DNA of 64,000 nucleotides from Mesorhizobium sp. YIM 152430 (GTDB taxonomy: Bacteria; Pseudomonadota; Alphaproteobacteria; Rhizobiales; Rhizobiaceae). The translations under genes and the position numbers were made by a program. The notes beneath the pieces are model-generated. The model ran no database searches, was not told where the DNA came from, and saw nothing but the letters and a program-made list of their open reading frames with translations. Position 1 is the first letter of the stretch. Each line of letters begins with the position of its first letter. This document shows, in pieces, positions 10,376 through 20,018 of the stretch. Where the stretch lies: positions 186,001-250,000 of the forward strand of contig NZ_JARGES010000015.1 of assembly GCF_029210365.1 (NCBI RefSeq). Reading direction: 5' to 3'.

Positions 10376-10411
10376 TGCATCACCCAAACGGGTGAATGTT
10401 TGCGTTCAGAC

Positions 10412-10440
10412 AAAAAAGCGCGACGCCAGCGGCATCGCGC
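10412..10440 (-). terminator. Rho-independent terminator of yqeY
   Basis: GCGCGA (10418-10423) pairs with TCGCGC (10435-10440), with additional pairing inside (TGCCG/CGGCA-like), and is followed on the minus strand by TTTTTT (10412-10417 in reverse). It lies 20 bases after the yqeY stop. Confidence 0.85.
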
Positions 10441-10459
10441 CCTCTGGAACGCTGAACGT

Positions 10460-10909
10460 TTATTTCAGCATCGTCTTTACCATTCCGCTGGCCTTGGAAA
10501 AATCCATCTGGCCGGGAAACTTCTCCTTCAGCGCATTCATGCACTTGCCCATGTCGCGCAGGCCGTCGGCCCCGACCTCGGAGATCACCTGTGCGCAAGC
10601 CTGCCGCGTGTCCTCCTCGCCGAGTTGCTTCGGCAGGAAGTCGCGGATGATATCGATTTCGTGCCGCTCCTGCTCGGCCAGTTCGAGCCGGTTGCCCTCT
10701 TCGAAGGCGCGCGCCGAGTCCTCGCGCTGCTTGACCATCTTGGCCAAGATCTGCGTGATCTCGTCGTCGCTGACGGCGTCCTTGCCCTGCCCGCGATTGG
10801 CGATGTCGCGATCGGTGATGGCAGCCTGGATCAGCCGCAGCGTCGAGGTGCGCCGCTTATCCTGGCTCTTCAGGGCCGCTTTCAGTGCCTGGGCGATTTT
10901 CTCGCGCAT
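10460..10909 (-). CDS. GatB/YqeY domain-containing protein
   Basis: The 149-residue protein is a stand-alone YqeY (PF09424): MREKIAQALKAALKSQDK at the start, then TSTLRLIQAAITDRDIA, then EIDIIRDFLPKQL, and MNALKEKFPGQMD near the end. The same domain forms the tail of the GatB subunit of tRNA amidotransferase; the free protein is thought to act on tRNA or tRNA-dependent amidation, but this is not proven. The ATG at 10909 has GGAG 9-12 bases upstream. It is divergent from carA, a common arrangement in Rhizobiales, and is followed by its own terminator. Confidence 0.92.
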   Translation of the reverse strand: MREKIAQALKAALKSQDKRRTSTLRLIQAAITDRDIANRGQGKDAVSDDEITQILAKMVKQREDSARAFEEGNRLELAEQERHEIDIIRDFLPKQLGEEDTRQACAQVISEVGADGLRDMGKCMNALKEKFPGQMDFSKASGMVKTMLK

Positions 10910-11029
10910 GGCTTGTTCTCCTGTGACGGATGCGGAACATACCGCCCGCCGACTGCCGAAGCAATCGTATCCGTCTGTAACGCGTTGATTTGATTGATTC
11001 GTGTCAGTTCGAATTGCAGCTTCCGGCAA

Positions 11030-11058
11030 TTGACCCGGCTTTCGCCTTCACCTATTGT
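11030..11058 (+). promoter_or_regulatory. Candidate sigma-70 promoter of carA
   Basis: TTGACC (11030-11035) and TATTGT (11053-11058) with an exact 17-base spacer. Transcription would start near 11065, giving a leader of about 140 bases before the carA ATG. Confidence 0.6.
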
Positions 11059-11088
11059 CCGCCACCTGCATGGACCGACTTGAGTCTT

Positions 11089-11124
11089 GCACGGGATGTT
11101 CCCACCTGGGAGCATGGCCCGTGC
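11089..11124 (+). promoter_or_regulatory. Leader hairpin in the carA 5' untranslated region
   Basis: GCACGGG (11089-11095) pairs with CCCGTGC (11118-11124); inside it, ATG pairs with CAT and TCCC (11100-11103) with GGGA (11108-11111) around an ACCT loop, with a two-G bulge. About 14-15 pairs in total, roughly 25 bases after the predicted transcription start. It has no T-run, so it is not a simple terminator; it may stabilise the message or bind a regulator. Confidence 0.5.
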
Positions 11125-11204
11125 GTTTCGTTGCGACATATGGCCCGGAACGCACCTCATTTCAAGGGCAGAGCCTGCCCGCGCGACGTTGACTGGAGAT
11201 ATGT

Positions 11205-12404
11205 ATGGCTGCTGCAACCGCCCCCTGGAGCATCGAGAAACCCACCGCAGTCCTCGTGCTCGCCGATGGCACGGTGATCAAGGGCAAGGGCGCCGGGGCC
11301 ACCGGCGAACGCGTGGCGGAAGTCGTCTTCAACACCGCGTTGACCGGCTATCAGGAAATCCTGACCGATCCGTCCTATGTCGGCCAGATCGTCACCTTCA
11401 CCTTTCCACATATCGGCAATATCGGCGCCAATGACGAGGACATCGAGGATTTGAGCCCTGCCGGGCGTCACGGCGCGGTCGGCGCGATCTTCAAGGCCGA
11501 CATCACGGCGCCGTCCAATTATCGCTCAGTCGGCCATCTCGACGAGTGGCTGGCAAAGCGCGGCATCGTTGCGATTTCCGGTCTCGACACGCGCGCGCTG
11601 ACCGCCCTCATCCGCGAGCGCGGGGCGCAGAACGCCGTCATCGCGCATGATCCGTCCGGCAATTTCGACCTCGCCGCGCTGAAGGCCAGGGCCGCCGCGT
11701 GGTCTGGCCTTCTCGACCTCGACCTCGCCAGGGACGTCTCGTCCGGCCAGTCATCCGTCTGGTCCGAGACGCCCTGGGTCTGGAACGAGGGCCATGGCAG
11801 CCAGAGCGAGCCCGCCATGCACATCGTCGCCATCGACTATGGCGTCAAGCGCAACATCCTGCGCCTGATGGCCGGGCTCGGCGCCAGGGTCACGATCGTT
11901 CCCGCCACGACCGACGCGCAGGCGATCATCGCCATGCAGCCGGACGGCGTCTTCCTGTCGAACGGCCCTGGCGACCCGGCCGCAACCGGCAGATATGCCG
12001 TGCCGGTCATCAAGGATCTGATCGCCGCCAACCTGCCGGTCTTCGGCATCTGCCTCGGCCACCAGATGCTGGCACTAGCCGTCGGCGCGAAGACCGAGAA
12101 GATGCACCAGGGTCACCACGGCGCGAACCACCCCGTCAAGGACCACACCACCGGCAAGGTCGAGATCGTGTCGATGAACCACGGCTTCGCGGTGGATTCG
12201 AAGTCCCTGCCGCAAGGCGTCGAGGAGACTCACGTTTCGCTCTTCGACGGCTCGAACTGCGGCATCGCGCTCACCGGCAAGCCGGTTTTCTCGGTCCAGC
12301 ATCACCCCGAAGCCTCACCCGGCCCCCAGGATTCGCACTACCTCTTCCGCCGTTTCGTGAACCTGATCCGCGAACGCAAGGGCGAGCCGGCACTGGCGGA
12401 GTAG
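11205..12404 (+). CDS. carA: Carbamoyl-phosphate synthase small subunit CarA
   Basis: CarA is the glutamine amidotransferase subunit that hydrolyses glutamine and passes ammonia to CarB for carbamoyl phosphate, the precursor of pyrimidines and arginine. The 399-residue protein has the N-terminal CPSase small-chain domain (TALTGYQEILTDPSYVGQIV, FPHIGNIG) and the C-terminal class I glutaminase with the nucleophile Cys in FGICLGHQMLALA (about residues 283-295) and the His/Glu pair in SVQHHPEASPGP. All catalytic residues are visible. The ATG at 11205 follows GACTGGAG. It is divergent from yqeY. Unusually for the standard operon, carB is not next but starts 2.3 kb downstream, with a metallopeptidase, a regulator and an exporter gene between. 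Confidence 0.97.
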   Translation: MAAATAPWSIEKPTAVLVLADGTVIKGKGAGATGERVAEVVFNTALTGYQEILTDPSYVGQIVTFTFPHIGNIGANDEDIEDLSPAGRHGAVGAIFKADITAPSNYRSVGHLDEWLAKRGIVAISGLDTRALTALIRERGAQNAVIAHDPSGNFDLAALKARAAAWSGLLDLDLARDVSSGQSSVWSETPWVWNEGHGSQSEPAMHIVAIDYGVKRNILRLMAGLGARVTIVPATTDAQAIIAMQPDGVFLSNGPGDPAATGRYAVPVIKDLIAANLPVFGICLGHQMLALAVGAKTEKMHQGHHGANHPVKDHTTGKVEIVSMNHGFAVDSKSLPQGVEETHVSLFDGSNCGIALTGKPVFSVQHHPEASPGPQDSHYLFRRFVNLIRERKGEPALAE

Positions 12405-12523
12405 CGTCTGCGTTGCCCGGCGCTCGAAAGCCGCCGCGCTGGTTGGTGGTTCGAGGCTCGGATTGCTGTGCTTGTCACAGGAATCCATGCTTCAACGGTT
12501 GCGCAACCCTCGACCTCGCCGAA

Positions 12524-13432
12524 CTAAATCTGCCCCGAAAACGTATCGCAATCCTGCCAGCGGCCGCTCTCATAGCCGCGTATGAACCAGGTCTGGCGCT
12601 GTTCGGACGAGCCGTGAGTGAAGCTGTCGGGCACCACCTGCCCCTGCGTGCGCCGTTGCAGCGTGTCGTCGCCGATCTGGTACGCGGCATTCAGCGCCTC
12701 GTCGATGTCGCCGTCCTCGAGCAGGCCCTTCTGTTCCGTGAAATGGGCCCAGACGCCGGCATAGCAGTCCGCCTGTAGCTCGACGCGCACCGACATCTCG
12801 TTGGCCTCGGCCTGGGTCATCCTTTGCCGCTGCTGGTGGAAGCGCGGCAGCACGCCGGTCAGGTTCTGGACGTGATGGCCGACTTCGTGCGCGATGACGT
12901 AGGCTTGCGCGAAATCGCCCGATGCACCGAATCGGCTGCCGAGTTCGTCGAAGAAGGCAAGGTCGATATAGACTTGATTGTCATTCGGGCAGTAGAACGG
13001 CCCCACCGCCGAGGACGCCTGCCCGCAGGCCGAATCCACCGCGCCCGAGAACATCACCAGCGTCGGCTCCTGATAGGTCTCGCCCTGCGTCTGGAAGATG
13101 CCGTTCCACACGTCCTCCGTCTCGGCCAGAACGACGCCGACGAACTGCGCCTGCTCGTCACCACCGACCGGACGCTGCTGCTGCGTCACCTGCCCGGAAG
13201 GCGGGGCCGAACCGCCGCCGCCCATCATGTCCATCGGGTTGATGCCGAGGAAAGAGAGGACGAGGAACACCACCACAAGGATGACGATGCCGGACATGCC
13301 GCCCGCACCTGCGCGCCCAATGGGAATTGGAATGCGCGGCCCGCCCCGTCCGAAGCCTCCCGGCATCCGTGCAGGTCCCTGCCCACGCCGGTCCTCGACA
13401 TTGCTGCTTTGACGACGACCTCTCCAACGCAT
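12524..13432 (-). CDS. YpfJ-family neutral zinc metallopeptidase
   Basis: The 302-residue protein belongs to the putative neutral zinc metallopeptidase family (YpfJ/KPN_02809, PF04228). It has a Gly/Arg-rich N-terminus, one membrane segment (GIVILVVVFLVLSFLG, about residues 47-62) that anchors it in the inner membrane, and a soluble domain with the zinc motif AYVIAHEVGHHVQ (HExxH) and the downstream metal-ligand region VELQADCYAGVWAH. Conserved cysteines (ACGQAS, PFYCPND, ADCYAG) suggest disulphides and a periplasmic domain. The substrate is unknown. It is convergent with carA. The length is normal for the family. Confidence 0.9.
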   Translation of the reverse strand: MRWRGRRQSSNVEDRRGQGPARMPGGFGRGGPRIPIPIGRAGAGGMSGIVILVVVFLVLSFLGINPMDMMGGGGSAPPSGQVTQQQRPVGGDEQAQFVGVVLAETEDVWNGIFQTQGETYQEPTLVMFSGAVDSACGQASSAVGPFYCPNDNQVYIDLAFFDELGSRFGASGDFAQAYVIAHEVGHHVQNLTGVLPRFHQQRQRMTQAEANEMSVRVELQADCYAGVWAHFTEQKGLLEDGDIDEALNAAYQIGDDTLQRRTQGQVVPDSFTHGSSEQRQTWFIRGYESGRWQDCDTFSGQI

Positions 13433-13558
13433 GGCAATCCCCTCATAGACGCAGTAAAGCGCATTTCAACGGAATGCCCGCCCTCCGGTTCCGTCAAGGA
13501 GAAAATCGGACCTGACGGTGCGTTCGGAGTTACGCGTGCGAGAGCGACGAAATCCCGT

Positions 13559-14092
13559 TCAGTTTTCGTTCGCCAGTTGCGCGATGTCGTCGAAGATCGC
13601 GTCCCACTCCTTCGCGTCGATATCGAGGATGCCGAGCCCGCGCAGCATGAAGATGCCCTCACAAGCCAGAAACGCCAGCCGCCGCCGGCGCCCCTCGGCA
13701 TCGTCGCGGAAACTGTCGAGCCAGCCGCGATAGTCCGCGCGTAGCGGCTCCGCCTCGTCACCGACTTCCACCAGCGCGGCCATCAGGCTCGCCGCCCGCG
13801 CCGCCATCGCTTCGCTCTCGTCGCGCGTGGCATCGATCCGCGCCTTGAGACGATCGCCCTCGCCGGCAGCGTGTCGTGCCGCAACCTCGGCCTCGAACCG
13901 TCTCAGGTCCCGCTCCATCATCGCCGCGATCAGCGCCGACTTGCTGGCGAAGCAGTAGAGCACGCCGCCCTTCGACACCCCCGCACGCGCCGCCACCTGA
14001 TCGAATGTGAGTTGCCCCGCCCCCGCCTCGCTAACGATGGCCTCGGCGGCGTCGAGAATGGCATCGCGGTCGATCGTGCGCTTGCGTCCCAT
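13559..14092 (-). CDS. TetR/AcrR-family regulator (QacR/EbrR-like context)
   Basis: The 177-residue regulator has a typical TetR DNA-binding domain (ILDAAEAIVSEAGAGQLTFD, then GVSKGGVLYCFASKSAL, about residues 11-55) and a helical C-terminal domain of the TetR_C type. The ATG at 14092 has GAGGA 7 bases upstream. It is divergent from the SMR exporter gene, with 93 bases between, so it very probably represses that exporter. The gap contains TATATA-rich promoter sequence and a loose repeat of TCTGGTCGGA and CTCTGTCCGG, but no perfect palindrome, so the operator cannot be fixed by eye. Confidence 0.87.
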   Translation of the reverse strand: MGRKRTIDRDAILDAAEAIVSEAGAGQLTFDQVAARAGVSKGGVLYCFASKSALIAAMMERDLRRFEAEVAARHAAGEGDRLKARIDATRDESEAMAARAASLMAALVEVGDEAEPLRADYRGWLDSFRDDAEGRRRRLAFLACEGIFMLRGLGILDIDAKEWDAIFDDIAQLANEN

Positions 14093-14185
14093 TCAAAATT
14101 CCTCTTTTCAATCCGTCTGGTCGGATATATATAAGCTCTGTCCGGCCGCCTGTCACGCGGCCTTTCCTTTGTGATGGAGACTATC

Positions 14186-14506
14186 ATGGCATGGGTTTTT
14201 CTTGGGTTTGCAGGGCTGTTCGAGGTCGTCTGGGCGACTTCGATGAAAATGTCTGCGGGCTTCACGAAGATCGGCCCGACGGCGATCACCATTCTGGCGA
14301 TGATCGTTTCCTTCACCTTCCTGTCCCTGTCGCTGAAGGCGCTGCCGCTCGGCACCGCCTATGCGATCTGGACCGGCATCGGCGCGGCCGGCGCCTTCGT
14401 CGTCGGCGTCATGTTCATGGGCGAGGCGCTGACTTTCGGCCGTGCGATCTCGATCCTGCTGCTCGTCTCGGGCATCGTCGGCCTCAAGCTGTCGTCCGGC
14501 GTGTGA
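14186..14506 (+). CDS. Small multidrug resistance (SMR) transporter, SugE/Gdx type
   Basis: The 106-residue inner-membrane protein has four transmembrane helices. It opens with MAWVFLGFAGLFEVVWATSM, containing the conserved membrane Glu of SMR exporters (LFEVVW), and continues with LPLGTAYAIWTGIGAAGAFV, the SMR signature. The WAT-x-x-K sequence near the start is characteristic of the SugE/Gdx branch, members of which export guanidinium rather than bulky drugs. Family assignment is firm; the substrate is inferred. I chose the ATG at 14186, which has GGAG 6 bases upstream; a GTG/ATG at 14171-14174 is in frame but gives an atypical N-terminus. Regulation is probably by the divergent TetR gene; I see no guanidine riboswitch. 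Confidence 0.9.
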   Translation: MAWVFLGFAGLFEVVWATSMKMSAGFTKIGPTAITILAMIVSFTFLSLSLKALPLGTAYAIWTGIGAAGAFVVGVMFMGEALTFGRAISILLLVSGIVGLKLSSGV

Positions 14507-14667
14507 ACAGGCGGCGCGCGCCGTCCACAACCCGCATTTTCGGGGTTACGTTCGCGCGCGCCTTTCCCTATAAGGCGCCCTTAGCCTGACATATGAAATC
14601 CTTCCGCCGCACCGGTCGCCCCGCGCGCCCGGCCTTCGCGGCAGAACGCGCGCGAGACGGACGCTCC

Positions 14668-18147
<3,480 letters not shown>

Positions 18148-18172
18148 GGCAACACCCCAACCGCGCATGATC

Positions 18173-18190
18173 TCCCCCCTTGCGGGGGGT
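18173..18190. repeat. C-rich/G-rich palindrome after carB
   Basis: CCCCCC (18174-18179) and GGGGGG (18184-18189) around a short TTGC-type loop. It resembles the CCCCTTGTGGGG-type intergenic palindromes also seen at 48508-48530 and 54608-54753. It may end carB transcription but lacks a T-run. The following 200 bases to 18389 hold no recognisable gene. Confidence 0.45.
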
Positions 18191-18389
18191 CCGAAGGACG
18201 GGCCGAGACCTGTGCTCGGGCCAGGGCGTCCGGCAGGACAGAGGGGGGCGCTGTCCCGCAAACCTATCCGCGCTAACGTATCGCGTCGGCTTCCGACGTG
18301 ATTTCAACCGTTCGACCGCATATATTTTGCTTTCCAAGTCGCGGACCGTCAGCTTAGCTCTCTGCTTATCTGAGGCGAAAGGTGAGGCT

Positions 18390-19223
18390 ATGACCGCTAT
18401 AGCCATTTGGCGCAACGATGAGGTCGAAGGAAACCCGTCGCTATGGGCTGCTGCCGATAGCAGAGTGTCCGGGGTGGACGGCAATCTGCTTATTGCCGAT
18501 GCAGTGAAAATCTTGTCGCTTCCGATCATTTGCCGACGGCCGGGACCGAACGGATTCTTCAGCGAGACCTATTTCGTTCACACGCTCGGTTACTGCTTCG
18601 CGGGCAGTACGCTTATGGGACAGAACGCCTATCTTGGCCTTGCGCCGCTACTCTCGAACCTAATATCGGCGACGTCATATATTCCCTCGATCGAGGACAT
18701 CACCCGCCAGATTTTGGCGTACCTGAAAGTTACTTTCGAGGACTACAGACCGATAGGGGCGCAACAATCGCTCTTTGAAGTGGCCGTGTTCGGCTATTGT
18801 CACAGGACGCAGCAGTTGGAGATTGTCCATTTCCGCCCCAAACTCGTTCAGAACGTCTACGAGGTAGGCATAGAAGCCCACCAGAATTTGCACGCCCACG
18901 ACTTCGTATACCTAGGGAACGACGGCGCAGCGCTTCGGGAAGAAATCAAGAACGCCTTTAACGGTGAAGCGATACCGGGCCGCCCTATTTCGCGCGCGCC
19001 GCGTTTTGTCATTCAAGACCTTATAGCAAGTAATGAAAGCCTTACGATCGGCGGCGATCTTCAACTCGCCATCGCCGACAGGTTCGGCTTTCGACCGTTC
19101 GCATTGGTAAGACCTTATGTCCTGGGGCAGCCTGCCGCCTACACTAGCTATCTTGGTCGTGAACTAACGGACGATTTGACAACCGTCGGCGAAGCGCGGA
19201 CGTCGCCTATGATGATCGTATAG
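18390..19223 (+). CDS. Orphan proteasome-beta/HslV-like (Ntn-hydrolase fold) protein, putative
   Basis: The 277-residue protein has no name I recognise, but its layout resembles proteasome beta-type Ntn hydrolases. After Met removal it begins with Thr (MTAIAIWRND), like HslV. It then has WAAADSRVSG, comparable to the Asp17 strand, and ADAVKILSL, comparable to Lys33, with the Asp and Lys 17 residues apart (16 in proteasomes). Later, YCFAGSTLMGQNAYLGL, FEVAVFGYCHRTQQLEIVHF and FVYLGNDGAALREEI follow the order of the remaining beta-subunit strands and helices. The ATG at 18390 has GGTGAGG upstream. GC content is visibly lower than that of carB, which suggests transfer. There is no HslU-like ATPase nearby. 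The fold is inference; the catalytic Thr is only predicted. Confidence 0.5.
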   Translation: MTAIAIWRNDEVEGNPSLWAAADSRVSGVDGNLLIADAVKILSLPIICRRPGPNGFFSETYFVHTLGYCFAGSTLMGQNAYLGLAPLLSNLISATSYIPSIEDITRQILAYLKVTFEDYRPIGAQQSLFEVAVFGYCHRTQQLEIVHFRPKLVQNVYEVGIEAHQNLHAHDFVYLGNDGAALREEIKNAFNGEAIPGRPISRAPRFVIQDLIASNESLTIGGDLQLAIADRFGFRPFALVRPYVLGQPAAYTSYLGRELTDDLTTVGEARTSPMMIV

Positions 19224-19377
19224 CGCCGCCGCATCCGTGAGATTTTGAGGCGAGGATTGCAAAGCATCCGGTTAGTATGGCTGCTTCTTCACATTGCCAT
19301 CCGAAAGTCGCCATTCCGCTTTCCTCCAATTTCGCCGCGTCGGATTTCCTGATCATACTGAACAAACGCCTCAACGC

Positions 19378-19405
19378 TTGCCGCAACCCGCTCACCTGCT
19401 ACACT
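19378..19405 (+). promoter_or_regulatory. Candidate promoter of the toxin-antitoxin pair
   Basis: TTGCCG (19378-19383) and TACACT (19400-19405), 16-base spacer. Transcription would begin at or next to the antitoxin ATG at 19412, and no ribosome-binding site is visible (only C residues precede the ATG), so the message may be leaderless. Confidence 0.45.
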
Positions 19406-19411
19406 CCCCCC

Positions 19412-19612
19412 ATGACCAAGCTGGAAAAGATCGAAGAGTCCGTCGCCGCCCTCTCCGACGCGGAGCTGAAGCGCTTTGCCGCCTGGTTTGCGGACTATCA
19501 GTGGGAGCGCTGGGACCAACAGCTTGAGCAGGACGTCGAAGCGGGCAAGCTGGACAATCTCGCCGATCAGGCGCTGGCCGACTTCGACGCCGGGCGCACC
19601 CGGTCCCTTTGA
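19412..19612 (+). CDS. Antitoxin of a type II toxin-antitoxin pair, putative
   Basis: The 66-residue acidic protein (MTKLEKIEESVAALSDAELK at the start, DQQLEQDVEAGKLDNLADQA later) is of the kind found directly upstream of RelE/ParE-type toxins: a helical N-terminal part and an acidic, probably unfolded C-terminal half that would wrap the toxin. No clear DNA-binding motif is seen, so autoregulation is uncertain. Its TGA overlaps the TTG start of the toxin gene by 4 bases, giving coupled translation. Identification rests mainly on the neighbour and composition. Confidence 0.7.
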   Translation: MTKLEKIEESVAALSDAELKRFAAWFADYQWERWDQQLEQDVEAGKLDNLADQALADFDAGRTRSL

Positions 19613-19863
19613 AGCATCACACCAACCCCGCCTTCTGGTCGCATTACGACCGGCTGGAACCCGAAATCCGGCGGTTGGCCGACAAGAATTTCGCATTGCT
19701 GAAGGCCGATCCGCTGCATCCATCGCTTCGCTTCAAGCGCGTCGGCCGCCTGTGGTCGGCGCGCGTCGGCCTCAACCATCGCGCGCTTTGCGTCAGGCGC
19801 GACGATGACTGCGTCTGGTTCTGGATCGGAACGCACGCCGAATATGACCGCCTGATCGGCTGA
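19609..19863 (+). CDS. RelE/ParE-superfamily toxin
   Basis: The 84-residue basic protein has the RelE/ParE fold pattern: helices in NPAFWSHYDRLEPEIRRLAD, then DPLHPSLRFKRVGRLWSARV, then HRALCVRRDDDCVWFWIGTH and the terminal HAEYDRLI. The LHPSL...WSARV...HRAL...HAEYD series is characteristic of a widespread ParE/HigB-like subgroup. Toxins of this superfamily are either ribosome-dependent mRNA nucleases or gyrase poisons; which one applies cannot be told here. It starts at TTG (19609), overlapping the antitoxin stop. A short element also found next to the methyltransferase at 46 kb follows the stop. Confidence 0.82.
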   Translation: MKHHTNPAFWSHYDRLEPEIRRLADKNFALLKADPLHPSLRFKRVGRLWSARVGLNHRALCVRRDDDCVWFWIGTHAEYDRLIG

Positions 19864-19867
19864 CGCC

Positions 19868-19923
19868 CACAAAAACTTATCCCCCCGCGGCCACCTCCAC
19901 GCGCCCTTGCCCTTGCGGCAACT
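19868..19923 (+). repeat. Short dispersed element, copy A (downstream of toxin)
   Basis: Contains in order CAAAAA, CTTATCCCC (19876-19884), GCCACCTCC (19890-19898) and CCTTGCGG (19911-19918). The same blocks occur in the same order on the minus strand at 46316-46382, just downstream of the methyltransferase gene. Some spacer bases differ, so this is an old or degenerate repeat. Confidence 0.5.
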
Positions 19924-20018
19924 CCATGTGAAGCTTTGCGCCTCGGGAGGAAACCGCGACGGCCGCAGGCCGGCCGCCGCCGATGGCGCGAAAAGCGCTT
20001 CAGACGGGAGGTCGGATC

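Noticed and set aside
11070-11192. 40-codon frame in the carA leader as a leader peptide
   Set aside because: No ribosome-binding site, no run of regulatory codons and it overlaps the hairpin; kept only as a remark.
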